Positions 17,216 to 26,675 of a stretch of 29,123 bases of DNA are shown piece after piece. Position numbers and translations under genes: made by a program. Every line of letters starts with the position of its first letter. Within the stretch, counting starts at the first letter, position 1. The stretch covers positions 1 to 29,123 of the forward strand of contig CAJMNI010000034.1 of assembly GCA_905214735.1 (NCBI GenBank). The letters are read 5' to 3'. The DNA is from an uncultured bacterium. Lineage in GTDB: Bacteria > Bacteroidota > Bacteroidia > Bacteroidales > Muribaculaceae. The notes below the pieces were generated by a model. That model was not told the origin of the DNA, did not search any database, and saw only the letters and a list, made by a program, of their open reading frames with translations.

Positions 17216-17223
17216 CAAAGATA
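17216..17223 (-). promoter_or_regulatory. Promoter -7 box of the GLUG-amylase operon
   Basis: The box TATCTTTG (read leftward, 17223 to 17216) fits the Bacteroidales TAnnTTTG consensus. The -33 position holds only TTTTA (17246-17242), so the promoter may be weak or activator-dependent. Confidence 0.55.
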
Positions 17224-17274
17224 TAAAATAATTTCGAAGAGTAAAAGGAGACGGAAGTATTAATAACGCCAATA

Positions 17275-18492
17275 TTAAAAATTGCCGGGAGAGGAATGGC
17301 GCTTGGCGAAAATTTTTGCAAGGGCCAGGGAGGCGAAGTAGATCACGGGCGGCATCAGAAGGGCGTGGTATCTCGACGAGCCATACATCAGAGTGTGCAT
17401 CGCTGTGCCGAGCAACACCGGCAGGAAGATAAGCCCGGCTTTGCCTGCTAACTGACGTCGCTTCATATAAAGCCCGGAAAACATCAGCAATATGACAACT
17501 GCATAGGGCACGAAGAAGATATAGGAATTCCGGATGTTTCCGTTTACCCCTACCGCACTTAAGGCATAATTGTCATTGCGCCATAAGAAGTATACTTTTT
17601 CCGGAATTTTCTGTAGGAATTTGCCTGGATTGGCCGCTATCCATTTTATGCTTTCGCTTGTATAGGCGCTGTCGCGTTGGAGTGCGTCATAATCCCTCTT
17701 GGAAATCTCGTCGGCGAGATTTCCGTCTTCGAATATTCTCCAGTCATAATTACCGTTGGCATCGTCGTTGCAGCCCATGATCATGTTGTAGCCCTTGGTA
17801 GAGCTTCCGATCATAAACCGCCCGTGAACCTGATAATTCAGAGTTCCGACAATTGAGGCGGACACCGCCACTCCAAGGATGAATGAGGCCCAGTATTTTG
17901 GCTTGGCCTTATATATGAGTGCCATCCCGATAAGTGTAGGAATATATAGGATCGCGGCCGGCCTGAACCATTCCGAGAGAAAAAATATGACTCCGGCGGC
18001 GAAAAGAGAGGTCGCTTTTTTTCTGCAGAGAACAAAAGCGGCCAGCAAGAGTGCCAGCGCGGGGAACTCCGTCATGTGCCCGACCACTCCGATTGATGAT
18101 GAAGGAAGAATGCAATATATGATGACGGCCCAATATCCCGACGCTTCGCCGGCCAGTCGTCGGCACAAAATGAAGAGGGATAAAAGAATGAAGCAGTTGA
18201 ACAGAATATTCTCTATGGTGACAAACTGCAGAGATCCGAACAACCGCAGGTTTAGGATCAGGAAATTCACATATCCCGGGTTGGCTATATAATATTCGGA
18301 CTCAATTTGATCGGGGTTGGGATACCATCCGCATGAATTGAACGATTCAGCGGCCCACCGGTGGTAATTGCCCGCGTCGGCAATCTGCTCCGCATTCCAA
18401 AATGTGGCGACCGCCCATATCTGGATAATCATCCAGAGCGCGATGCAGATGAAAGAGGCAAGTTTCAGCCGTTTGAGGGAGTGTCGAGACAT
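17275..18492 (-). CDS. Polytopic membrane protein, GT-C fold glycosyltransferase-like
   Basis: This 405-residue protein has about ten hydrophobic segments, the first at about 11-32 and the last near the C-terminus (about 375-395). The first outer loop contains Asp39 in ADAGNYHRW, placed like the catalytic Asp of GT-C enzymes that use lipid-linked sugars. A large soluble loop at about 225-305 includes GSSTKGYNMIMG. These features resemble bacterial PMT/ArnT-type or O-antigen-related transferases, but I recognise no specific family. It starts 30 bases after hrpB and may be the last gene of that operon. The sequence is AT-richer than its neighbours. Confidence 0.6.
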   Translation of the reverse strand: MSRHSLKRLKLASFICIALWMIIQIWAVATFWNAEQIADAGNYHRWAAESFNSCGWYPNPDQIESEYYIANPGYVNFLILNLRLFGSLQFVTIENILFNCFILLSLFILCRRLAGEASGYWAVIIYCILPSSSIGVVGHMTEFPALALLLAAFVLCRKKATSLFAAGVIFFLSEWFRPAAILYIPTLIGMALIYKAKPKYWASFILGVAVSASIVGTLNYQVHGRFMIGSSTKGYNMIMGCNDDANGNYDWRIFEDGNLADEISKRDYDALQRDSAYTSESIKWIAANPGKFLQKIPEKVYFLWRNDNYALSAVGVNGNIRNSYIFFVPYAVVILLMFSGLYMKRRQLAGKAGLIFLPVLLGTAMHTLMYGSSRYHALLMPPVIYFASLALAKIFAKRHSSPGNF

Positions 18493-18522
18493 ATTAGTTA
18501 TTGCGACGCAAGGTCTTGGCTT

Positions 18523-20958
18523 TTATTGCGGGTTGAGTGGGTCTTCGGGCCAGCGGTGTTTGGGATAGCGGCGGCGGAGCTCTTTGCGCACTTCGAAATA
18601 GGTGGAGCGCCAGAAACCGGCCATGTCGCTCGTGAGCTGCACGGGTTTGAAGCCGGGCGAGAGGAGTTCCATCAGCACGGGGCGGCGCCCGTTGTCGAGA
18701 CGCGGCGTCTCAAGCAGGCCGAAACAGTCTTGCAGACGGGCGCTTACCACCGGCGCTTCGGCCCCCTGCCGATAGTCGATGCGCACGCTTCTTCCGCCGG
18801 GCAGTTTTACCCGTTCGGGGGCGAGCCGTTCGGCGGCCTGCTGCTGTTCGTAGGAAAGGAGTCCCCATATCGCGGCCGCCATATCGATTTTCCGCAGTTC
18901 GGCCACGCTCCTTGCGCTTCCGCCATAGAGGGGAAGCCATCGCCCGGCGTCGCGGAGAAGGGCGTCGTCGCTCACGTCGGGGAGCTCCAGTTCGGGATGC
19001 CACGCGGCGAGCGTCGCAATCCGGATCTGCATCCGTCGGCAGTCGGCGTCGAAGTCGAACATCGTGTGCCCCTCCTTTACGGCGGCCTCGCAGATTATTT
19101 TCATCGCCTCCTCGTCGGGAAGTTTGTCGAGCTGTCGTGAGTCGAGCACAAGCACACCGATGCGCAACTCCTTGCGAGCCACGATGCGCCCCTGCCTCGG
19201 GTCCCAGCTGACATTGTCGATCCATCGGGCATGTCTGCGGGCGTCGGCTTCGGCGAGCGGCGCGGCTGAAAAGATGCGCGAGGAGAGGGAGGCCACGGCG
19301 AGAAGAGGGCATGAGATTAGGTCGTCGTCGGGCGATAGGGCCACGAAGTTGCCGCCGGGGAGGCGGAAGCGGCCGTCGTCGCCTCGCAATGCTATCCGTT
19401 CGGGATAAGCCGCGGCGATGAGGCGTCCGCTCTCGTTGCAGTCGGGAATGCCGTTATCCTCTTTGGCTCCGACGAGACGGCGGTATTGCGCGGCGATGTC
19501 GGCCACGCGGCGGAGGCGCCCGATGTTTTTCGCCCGACGCCGGTCGCGCAGCAGCGCGATGCGCGAGTTGATGTCGGCGTCGTTGTCGTCGCTGATGATA
19601 TCTTTCTCTTCGAGAAGGGCTGCAATGTCGGCGGCAAGCGCCCGGGTGGCGTTATCGGAGGCGGAGAGGAGCATGGCGGCGATACGCGGATGGCAGGGAA
19701 GCGAACTCAACCGGCGCCCATGGTCGGTAATCACTCCCCGGGAGTCGATGGCTCCGAGGTCGCGGAGCAGAGCCGAAGCCTGAAGCATGTTTCCATGAGG
19801 CGGTGGAGTGATCCAGGGAAGCGACTCGGGGTCGCTCTCTCCCCAGGCGGCGACCGAAAGCACCATCGGCGCGAGGTCGGCGGAGAGGATCTCCGGTTCG
19901 CGGCGTTCCCTCATCTTCGCTTCGGCGGGACGCGACCAGAGCCGGTAGCAGACGCCGGGACCGAGTCTTCCGGCGCGTCCGGCGCGCTGGTCGGCCATGT
20001 CGCGCGACACGGCCACGGTGACGAGCCGGCTAAGCGAACTCTGCCGGTCGGTCCGCAATTCGCGGCAAAAACCGGAATCGACCACAGTCGTCACTCCCTC
20101 GATCGTGAGCGATGTCTCTGCCACCGGCGTGGCCACCACGACTTTGCGGTTGCCGTCGCGGGAGGGTATAAGTGCCCGGCGCTGTTGCTCCGGCGGCAGC
20201 ATGCCGTAGAGGGGAAAGAGGGTGACGCCGTCGGCTCGCTCTTCAAGCAGGGCGATGCACTGCCTGATCTCGGCCTCTCCCGGGAGGAAGGCGAGGATGT
20301 CGCCCTTCTGCTCGCGCAGGGCTATGCTCACTGCCCGGGCAGTCGCCGCAGCGGCGTCGCGGGGCTCTATGTCGTCGAGATGTATGATTTTTACGGGATG
20401 GATGCGCCCGGAGGCTTCGATCAGCGGCGCCTCCAGACGGCTGCAGATATATGCGGCGTCGATGGTGGCCGACATGATCATCACGCGCAGGTCGGGGCGC
20501 ACGAGCTCCTGGGCACGGAGGGTGAGCGCGAGGGCCACGTCGGAGGCGAGGCTCCGCTCGTGATATTCGTCGAAGATTACGGCCGCGCAGCCGTCGAGCG
20601 TGGGGTCGGCGATGAGCATCCTTTCGAGGATTCCCTCGGTGATCACTTCGATGCGGGTGGAGGTTGACACGCAGGTTTCGAGACGGATGCGGTAGCCTAC
20701 CGTCTGCCCGACCTTCTCACCCAGCATGTCGGCCATGCGCATGGCGATCTGCCGGGCGGCGATGCGCCTCGGCTCGAGCATGATGATTTTGCCCTCCCGG
20801 CCGATGCTCTCCATCGCCACGATCGGGAGCAGCGTCGATTTTCCCGAACCGGGAGGAGCCGTGACCACAAGCCGCGGCGACTCCTTGAGGAGGCGGCTCA
20901 CTTCCGGGGCCACTTCGTTCACAGGCAGCGAATCGGCGATCTCCCTTTTCAGCGGCAT
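18523..20958 (-). CDS. hrpB: ATP-dependent RNA helicase HrpB
   Basis: This 811-residue DEAH-box helicase has Walker A APPGSGKST (34-42), DEYH box (130-133, within DEYHERS), SATID (163-167) and the arginine-finger motif QRAGRAGR (about 340). The C-terminus has the HrpB-specific region, including the typical ending of an LLSPGFKPVQLTSDMAGFW-like segment and YPKHRWPEDP. The length matches the family (about 800-830). HrpB is a DExH helicase of largely unknown RNA role. Its ATG lies one base past the xseB stop, so translation is probably coupled. Confidence 0.95.
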   Translation of the reverse strand: MPLKREIADSLPVNEVAPEVSRLLKESPRLVVTAPPGSGKSTLLPIVAMESIGREGKIIMLEPRRIAARQIAMRMADMLGEKVGQTVGYRIRLETCVSTSTRIEVITEGILERMLIADPTLDGCAAVIFDEYHERSLASDVALALTLRAQELVRPDLRVMIMSATIDAAYICSRLEAPLIEASGRIHPVKIIHLDDIEPRDAAAATARAVSIALREQKGDILAFLPGEAEIRQCIALLEERADGVTLFPLYGMLPPEQQRRALIPSRDGNRKVVVATPVAETSLTIEGVTTVVDSGFCRELRTDRQSSLSRLVTVAVSRDMADQRAGRAGRLGPGVCYRLWSRPAEAKMRERREPEILSADLAPMVLSVAAWGESDPESLPWITPPPHGNMLQASALLRDLGAIDSRGVITDHGRRLSSLPCHPRIAAMLLSASDNATRALAADIAALLEEKDIISDDNDADINSRIALLRDRRRAKNIGRLRRVADIAAQYRRLVGAKEDNGIPDCNESGRLIAAAYPERIALRGDDGRFRLPGGNFVALSPDDDLISCPLLAVASLSSRIFSAAPLAEADARRHARWIDNVSWDPRQGRIVARKELRIGVLVLDSRQLDKLPDEEAMKIICEAAVKEGHTMFDFDADCRRMQIRIATLAAWHPELELPDVSDDALLRDAGRWLPLYGGSARSVAELRKIDMAAAIWGLLSYEQQQAAERLAPERVKLPGGRSVRIDYRQGAEAPVVSARLQDCFGLLETPRLDNGRRPVLMELLSPGFKPVQLTSDMAGFWRSTYFEVRKELRRRYPKHRWPEDPLNPQ

Positions 20959-20959
20959 A

Positions 20960-21181
20960 TTATTCGCCGAGAGCGTTTTTCAGTTCTTCGAGGGCGCTCT
21001 CAAGATTCTTGTCGGTCTTCATCAGACGCTCCTTGCAGAATTTCAGGAGCTTCAGGGCGCGCTCGGTGTAGGATGAGAGGGAATCGATATCACACTGGTC
21101 TGACTCCATCTTGCGCACTATGGCCTCGAGTTCGGCCACGGCCTCGTTATAGCTCATCTCTTTGATATCTTTTGCTTCCAT
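20960..21181 (-). CDS. xseB: Exodeoxyribonuclease VII small subunit
   Basis: This 73-residue protein is a helical hairpin with the family pattern SYNEAVAELEAIVRKMES near the N-terminus and heptad-like leucines afterwards. XseB binds XseA to form exonuclease VII, which degrades single-stranded DNA in both directions. It sits 18 bases after xseA and one base before hrpB. Confidence 0.95.
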   Translation of the reverse strand: MEAKDIKEMSYNEAVAELEAIVRKMESDQCDIDSLSSYTERALKLLKFCKERLMKTDKNLESALEELKNALGE

Positions 21182-21199
21182 AGTCGGTTTAGTGTTGGA

Positions 21200-22555
21200 T
21201 TATTTGTCGGCCACGGTTTCCGGGTCGCCGATGCCGAAGCGCCGGCCTTCCTCTGTGGCTGTCACGGTGGAGAATGCCGAACCGTCGGCGAATATTGTCT
21301 CGATGGTTTCGCCGGGGCGCAGGTCGGCGATGTCGCTCACGGCGTGGCCGGCCACTCTGGTGATGCTGTATCCGCGCTTGAGGGTATTCTCAGGACTGAG
21401 CACCCGGAGCATCGACTCCAGGCGTTCGAGCTTGAGCGATGCGTTGCCTATGCCGCTCTTTGCGGCGCTCCCGACGCGCAGCCCGAGCCGGGAGATGCGG
21501 TCGTTTTCCGAAGCGAAACGTGCGGAGACGCCGCGGCCGAGGTTGCTCGCAAGCTGCTGGAGCCGCATTTTTGCCTTCAGCGAACGCTGGGTAAGGATCG
21601 CCGGAATCGACTGCTCGATGTTTGCCAGGCGGAGGTGTTCCCCTTTCAGGGCGTCGGCGCTGTATTTAGCGATGCGGCGCACTGCGTCGGTCACCGCTGT
21701 AAAGGATGTGTTCAGCCGGTCGAGGAGGAATGCCGCTACGGCTGTAGGAGTTTTGCAGCGCACGCATGCAAGCTCGTCGAGCACGGTGCGGTCGCGTTCA
21801 TGGCCGATTCCGACCACTACCGGAATCGGGAACGTGGCCACGCGCCTCGCCAGCTCCAGATTGTCGAAGCCGTTGAGGTCGGTGGTGGCGCCTCCGCCGC
21901 GGATTATCACCACGCAGTCCCAGAAGTCGACGGCCATCTCGACCTTGTCGAGGGCGGCCATCACGCTCGGCGCCGTCCGGTCGCCCTGGAGCACCGCGCT
22001 GAAGAGCATCGGATAGATGGCGAAGCCTCCCCCTTCGAGCTGGTTGATGAAATCGCCGTAGCCCGCCGCACCGGCTGCCGAGATCACGGCGATCTTCTGC
22101 GGGGCCATCGGGAAGGGGAGCGCCTTGTTGCGCCCGGCAACCCCTTCGCGCACGAGGCGGTTGAGTATCTCCCGGCGGATGCGTTCCATATCGCCGAGAG
22201 TATAGTCGGGATTGATGTCGACGATGTTGAATGAGAGGCCGTAGATGGCGTGATGGTTGACCGATCCGCGCACGAGAACCTTGATGCCGGAGGCGATGTC
22301 GCGTCCGGTGGCGGCGTTGAATTTGCTGCGCAGCCCCGGCAGGGTGTTGGCCCAGATGTTGGCTCTGATTTTCGCGCAAGTCGTTCCGGCGGCATTTTTC
22401 TCGATGAGTTCCATATAGCAGTGGCCGCCGCTGAAGCGCACGTCGCTCAGCTCGGCCATCACCCAGACGCCCCGCAGATTGGGATTGCTCTGCAGGGTGG
22501 CCGTGACCATCTGCTGCAGCTGCAGCAGGCTGATATGGTTAGTGGCGTTTTCCAT
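21200..22555 (-). CDS. xseA: Exodeoxyribonuclease VII large subunit
   Basis: This 451-residue protein has the usual length. An N-terminal OB fold (VWVMAELSDVRFSGGHCYMEL, about 30-50) precedes the catalytic domain with its conserved RGGGATTDLNGFDN and GIGHERDRTVLDELA...TPTAVAAF segments. A long helical region and a C-terminal anchor segment (ENTLKRGYSITR, about 405-416) follow. With XseB it trims single-stranded DNA in repair and recombination. The gene follows the DUF4831 gene by 17 bases. Confidence 0.96.
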   Translation of the reverse strand: MENATNHISLLQLQQMVTATLQSNPNLRGVWVMAELSDVRFSGGHCYMELIEKNAAGTTCAKIRANIWANTLPGLRSKFNAATGRDIASGIKVLVRGSVNHHAIYGLSFNIVDINPDYTLGDMERIRREILNRLVREGVAGRNKALPFPMAPQKIAVISAAGAAGYGDFINQLEGGGFAIYPMLFSAVLQGDRTAPSVMAALDKVEMAVDFWDCVVIIRGGGATTDLNGFDNLELARRVATFPIPVVVGIGHERDRTVLDELACVRCKTPTAVAAFLLDRLNTSFTAVTDAVRRIAKYSADALKGEHLRLANIEQSIPAILTQRSLKAKMRLQQLASNLGRGVSARFASENDRISRLGLRVGSAAKSGIGNASLKLERLESMLRVLSPENTLKRGYSITRVAGHAVSDIADLRPGETIETIFADGSAFSTVTATEEGRRFGIGDPETVADK

Positions 22556-22572
22556 CGGGTTATTCTGCCGGA

Positions 22573-23658
22573 TTATTCAGCCTCGACGTCGGCAATCTCC
22601 ACCAGAGCCCCGGTGGCGGGGTTGAAGGTGGCGAAACTGCGGTTGCGCTTGTCGCTGAAGAGCGAGGGGGCGAGGGCGAACTGTATGCCGTATTGCGCGA
22701 ACTGGAAATCGTCGGAGAAGAGTGTCTTCCCCTTGAATGTCAGGTCGATATGCGCCGCGCCGGGGATGTTGTATACCACTCCGTCCTTCGGCAGCTTCTT
22801 CTCCTCCCCCTTGGAATCGACGGGCATTTCCCCCTCCTTGATGTTGGAGACGCGGATGTAGACCGGTTCACCGGAATAGTCGTCGGCCTCGACGAATCCG
22901 CCGAAGTCGCTCATGCGGAAAAGGATGGTGCGTCCCTCCTCGTCGGGGGTGCAGGTGAAGGTGCGGTAGACGGTTTGCGAATCCGATGTGCCGATAAAGG
23001 CGGCGGTGAGGGCCTCTTCCTGATGGGCGAGGGAGTTGAGCATCAGCTCGAGCTGGCGGCCGTCGGTGGGCATTGTCTCGGCGGTGCCTCGGGTGAGCGA
23101 TACCTTGGCGTCGCGGATCTCCATGAGGCTCTCGGAGAGCATCTGCGCCTGCTTGGCAGTGGATTGCGAGGCGAGGAAATCTTCGTTGACATATTGGATA
23201 TACTCCCTGATGTTCTTGCGGTTGAGCTCGCTGTCGTCGGGAACGGGCGTCAGTGCCGGAGCCGCCGTCTCCTTGTTGATGGCGAGGAGCATTCCGTCGT
23301 TGTCGACGCAAATCGATGTGAGGCTTCCGGGCTTTACGGTCATCTGATAGGTCTGCTCCTTGTCGGCCGTGCCGAAGGGAGTGATTTTCACCGATTCTAT
23401 CGTCCAGCACTCCTCATCCTGCTCCACGACTTTGGTGGTGCCGATGAAGCGCTTGGCATACTGGCGGAAAGGACCGGCCTGCTTTACGGTGCGGGTGGCT
23501 TTCACCTCGACCCTCAGCGAAGTGACGGGGAGGGAATAGACCAGACCGTATTCGTTATGCTTGTCGGCGGTGAGCATTTTGGTCTGCTGCGCCTGAGCGC
23601 CGGCGGGGAGAGATGCCGCAACCAGGAGGGCGGCTATGATGCATTTGTATGATTTCAT
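22573..23658 (-). CDS. DUF4831 family exported protein
   Basis: This 361-residue protein has a signal peptide (1-24) and the DUF4831-type opening EYGLVYSLPVTSLRVEVKAT (about 36-55), followed by a mixed alpha/beta body. The family is found in Bacteroidota and has no known function; it is probably periplasmic or surface-associated. The start codon overlaps the nnr stop codon as ATGA (23658-23655), which fixes this start and implies translational coupling. Confidence 0.85.
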   Translation of the reverse strand: MKSYKCIIAALLVAASLPAGAQAQQTKMLTADKHNEYGLVYSLPVTSLRVEVKATRTVKQAGPFRQYAKRFIGTTKVVEQDEECWTIESVKITPFGTADKEQTYQMTVKPGSLTSICVDNDGMLLAINKETAAPALTPVPDDSELNRKNIREYIQYVNEDFLASQSTAKQAQMLSESLMEIRDAKVSLTRGTAETMPTDGRQLELMLNSLAHQEEALTAAFIGTSDSQTVYRTFTCTPDEEGRTILFRMSDFGGFVEADDYSGEPVYIRVSNIKEGEMPVDSKGEEKKLPKDGVVYNIPGAAHIDLTFKGKTLFSDDFQFAQYGIQFALAPSLFSDKRNRSFATFNPATGALVEIADVEAE

Positions 23659-25187
23659 TGGCGGTTTGATTTTTTGTCGAGGATTTTCTTGATGGCTCTT
23701 CCGGAATAGTCGGCGATGTTGCTGGCTGTCAGGCCGAACTCGCCATATTCTTCGGCGGCCATGTCTCCGGCCATGCCGTGGATGTAGACGCCGAGCGAGG
23801 CGGCGTATTCCGGAGCGTAACCCTGGCTGAGGAAGGCGGCGATTATGCCGGTGAGTACGTCGCCGGCGCCCGCCGTGGCCATTCCGGGATTTCCTGTCTG
23901 ATTGAAATATACGCGGCCCGTGGGACGGACCACAGCCGTGTAGTGTCCTTTCAGAACTATGATGATGTTATACTGGCGCGACATCTCGATGGCGGTGCGG
24001 AGTCGCTGCTCGCTCGAATCGTGTTCGCCGAAAAGGCGGTCGAATTCTCCGGCGTGGGGAGTGATGATCGCCTTGGTGGGGAGCATGGAGAGGAGGGAGG
24101 GGCGTTTGGCGATGCAGTTGAGTGCGTCGGCGTCGATCACGATCGGTGCGCTGACATGCTGGAGGAGGTCCTGGAAGGCGGCAACGGTGGCGTCCTGCGT
24201 ACCGATGCCGGGGCCGACGGCCACAGCCTGATGGTTGTGGTGGATGCGCATGTCGGAAATGTAATGCTCGCTCCGGTCGGGTTCGAACATCGCCTCGGGC
24301 ACTGCGGTCTGCACGATCGGAATCCCGCTGTGGGCGCTATGGACGGTGCAGAGTCCGGCGCCGCTTTTCATTATCGCGCGCGAACACATCACTGCCGCCC
24401 CCATCATTCCGGTGCTTCCGGCGAAGAGCAGCGTCGAACCGTAGTCGCGTTTGGCGGTAAAGGGCTCGCGCGCCTTGAGCAGTGGCGCGATGTTGTGGGG
24501 ATCCATCAGGTAGAAGTCGGTCTGCGTCTCCTTGATCTTGGTCTGGTCGAGGTCGATGTCGAGGAGCTTCCATTCGCCGAGGGCCTGATGGTTCTCGGAG
24601 AAGAAGAAGGAGAGGCGGGGGAGCTGAAAGGCGAGTGTGAGGTTGGCGTGAACCACCGAACGGAGGTTAACGCCGGCGTTCCAGTCGCCGAACAGTCCCG
24701 AAGGAAGGTCGATCGAGATGACGAAAGCGCCCGATTCGTTGATATATCGCGCCACGGCCACAAATCCCCCCTGCAGCGGCTGGTTGAGGCCGGAGCCGAA
24801 AAGGCCGTCGATCACGACGTCGTCGCGCCCGATCACCGGCGGCTTGAACTCGCGGGTGACTTCGGTATACAATATGCCGTCGATCTTGATAAGTTCCTTG
24901 CGCTCGGCGTCGCAGTCGTGGGAGAGTTTGCCGGTGACATTGAAGAGGATGATTTCCACATGTTTATAGCCCTGTTCGATGAGCATCCGGGCCACGGCGA
25001 GTGCGTCGCCGCCGTTGTTGCCCGGCCCGGCCACCACGATGATGCGCTGGCTCGGCAGGAATTTGGCCACGATTTCGGCGGTCACCATCGAGGCGGCCCG
25101 CTCCATCAGGTCGATCGAACTTATTTTCTGGCTCTCGCATGTGGCGGCGTCCACTGCGTGGATCGCCTGCGAATCTATTATCTTCAT
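23655..25187 (-). CDS. nnr: Bifunctional NAD(P)H-hydrate epimerase / ADP-dependent NAD(P)H-hydrate dehydratase
   Basis: This 510-residue fusion repairs hydrated NAD(P)H. The N-terminal YjeF-N epimerase part contains AGPGNNGGDALAVARML (53-69). The C-terminal dehydratase part, related to ribokinases, contains KAIITPHAGEFDRLF and the anion-hole motif NPGMATAGAGDVLTG (about residues 440-455). Length and domain order are normal. It is the first gene of the set nnr-DUF4831-xseA-xseB-hrpB, driven by the promoter at 25247-25278. Confidence 0.95.
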   Translation of the reverse strand: MKIIDSQAIHAVDAATCESQKISSIDLMERAASMVTAEIVAKFLPSQRIIVVAGPGNNGGDALAVARMLIEQGYKHVEIILFNVTGKLSHDCDAERKELIKIDGILYTEVTREFKPPVIGRDDVVIDGLFGSGLNQPLQGGFVAVARYINESGAFVISIDLPSGLFGDWNAGVNLRSVVHANLTLAFQLPRLSFFFSENHQALGEWKLLDIDLDQTKIKETQTDFYLMDPHNIAPLLKAREPFTAKRDYGSTLLFAGSTGMMGAAVMCSRAIMKSGAGLCTVHSAHSGIPIVQTAVPEAMFEPDRSEHYISDMRIHHNHQAVAVGPGIGTQDATVAAFQDLLQHVSAPIVIDADALNCIAKRPSLLSMLPTKAIITPHAGEFDRLFGEHDSSEQRLRTAIEMSRQYNIIIVLKGHYTAVVRPTGRVYFNQTGNPGMATAGAGDVLTGIIAAFLSQGYAPEYAASLGVYIHGMAGDMAAEEYGEFGLTASNIADYSGRAIKKILDKKSNRQ

Positions 25188-25246
25188 GTCTGTCCGCTTT
25201 TGGGGAAATCGGGGCTGCGCGTCGCCGCCGATACTGTTTCAACTTG

Positions 25247-25278
25247 CAAAGATACTCCGTTCTGCGGATTAATGCAAA
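25247..25278 (-). promoter_or_regulatory. Promoter of the nnr operon
   Basis: Read leftward: TTTG (25278-25275), a 20-base spacer, then TATCTTTG (25254-25247). This is a full match to the Bacteroidales consensus. The predicted leader is about 50 bases. Confidence 0.85.
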
Positions 25279-25357
25279 TGCACTTTCGAAAAAAGAGGAG
25301 AAAAAAAGAGGAGAAATATCACAAAGAGGAATAATGCAAACAGAAAGAGAAATAATA

Positions 25358-25390
25358 CAAAAAGGAGAAGGCGCGGTTGCGTCTTCTCCT
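25358..25390 (-). terminator. fba: Rho-independent terminator of fba
   Basis: Read leftward, a 12-bp stem with one G-U pair (25379-25390 with 25363-25374, loop of four) is followed by a T run (A run around 25359-25363). It lies about 34 bases past the aldolase stop codon. Confidence 0.88.
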
Positions 25391-25423
25391 CTTTGAGATT
25401 TTTTGCGGGAGCAAATGGCGGAA

Positions 25424-26425
25424 TTACTCTGCCTTGCCTTCGCTGCCGAGAACGGCGATGATCTTGTGCTTGTAGAGCTTCTCCATCTCGTCGCGGGCCG
25501 GACCCAGATATTTGCGGGGGTCGAACTCAGCCGGCTTGTCGTTGAAGACTTTGCGGATGGCGGCTGTCATGGCCAGACGGCTGTCGGAGTCGATGTTGAT
25601 CTTGCAGACATCCATCTTGGCAGCTTTGCGGAGCTCCTCTTCGGGGATACCGATTGCGTCGGGAAGCTTGCCGCCGTATTCGTTGATGATATCGACATAC
25701 TCCTGGGGAACGGAAGAAGAACCGTGGAGCACGATGGGGAAGTCGGGGAGCTTGGCCTCGACAGCCTCAAGCACGTTGAATGCGAGCGGCGGGGGAACGA
25801 GACGGCCGGTCTTCGGGTCGCGTGTGCACTGCTCGGGAGTGAACTTGTAGGCGCCGTGGCTTGTGCCGATCGAGATGGCGAGGGAGTCGCAGCCCGTGCG
25901 GGTAACGAAGTCGATCACCTCGTTGGGGTCGGTGTAGGTGTGGTGGTCGGAGCTTACTTCGTCTTCAACGCCGGCGAGCACGCCGAGCTCGCCCTCGACT
26001 GTTACGTCAAACTGATGGGCATAGTCCACGACTTTCTTGGTGAGAGCCACATTCTCCTCGTAGGGAAGATGGCTGCCGTCGATCATTACGGAAGAGAAAC
26101 CGTTGTCGATGCAGTCTTTGCAGAGCTCGAATGTGTCACCATGGTCGAGGTGAAGCACGATCTGGGGATGCTCCCAGCCGAGGCTCTTGGCATATTCTAC
26201 TGCGCCCTGGGCCATGTAGCGGAGAAGGATCGGGTTGGCATAGTTGCGGGCACCTTTCGACACCTGAAGGATCACAGGCGATTTGGTGTCGGCAGCTGCC
26301 TTGATGATGGCCTGAAGCTGCTCCATGTTGTTGAAGTTGAAGGCGGGGATTGCATATCCGCCGTGTACTGCCTTTGCAAACATCGCGCGAGTGTTTACAA
26401 GGCCTAAGCTTTTGTAATCTACCAT
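25424..26425 (-). CDS. fba: Class II fructose-bisphosphate aldolase
   Basis: This 333-residue zinc-dependent aldolase of glycolysis and gluconeogenesis cleaves fructose 1,6-bisphosphate. Family landmarks are AIPAFNFNNMEQLQAI near the start, VLHLDHGDTFE with the catalytic Asp and zinc His, SVMIDGSHLPYEENV, VEGELGVLAGVEDEV, SIGTSHGAYKF, VLHGSSSVP (phosphate-binding loop) and KINIDSDSRLAMTAAIR. The length is normal. It is monocistronic, with its own consensus promoter and terminator. Confidence 0.97.
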   Translation of the reverse strand: MVDYKSLGLVNTRAMFAKAVHGGYAIPAFNFNNMEQLQAIIKAAADTKSPVILQVSKGARNYANPILLRYMAQGAVEYAKSLGWEHPQIVLHLDHGDTFELCKDCIDNGFSSVMIDGSHLPYEENVALTKKVVDYAHQFDVTVEGELGVLAGVEDEVSSDHHTYTDPNEVIDFVTRTGCDSLAISIGTSHGAYKFTPEQCTRDPKTGRLVPPPLAFNVLEAVEAKLPDFPIVLHGSSSVPQEYVDIINEYGGKLPDAIGIPEEELRKAAKMDVCKINIDSDSRLAMTAAIRKVFNDKPAEFDPRKYLGPARDEMEKLYKHKIIAVLGSEGKAE

Positions 26426-26567
26426 GACTTATATATTATATAATGGTTTTCCAATATGTCGATGCGGGGCAACTCTGCCCCTTTCTTTGTATTACCTTAG
26501 TCTGATTCCGAGGGGCTTCCGGCCGGTCGGATAATTCATTGTTGAAGCAATCTGTGGAAATGCGATG

Positions 26568-26599
26568 CAAAAATAGAAAAATTTCTTTAATTGACCAAA
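26568..26599 (-). promoter_or_regulatory. Promoter of fba
   Basis: Read leftward: TTTG (26599-26596), a 20-base spacer, then TATTTTTG (26575-26568), a full consensus match. The leader is about 135 bases and contains a GGGGCA/TGCCCC hairpin around 26465-26480. Confidence 0.85.
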
Positions 26600-26675
26600 T
26601 TCCCTCGATGTCGCTTTCGCATAATTCCCCCTTTCCCTAATTAAAACGCCTTGTCGGGGCATTCGGTTCGCCTTT

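Noticed and set aside
26426..26567. Riboswitch in the fba leader
   Set aside because: There is one simple GGGGCA/TGCCCC hairpin and no conserved core that I can match to a known riboswitch class.
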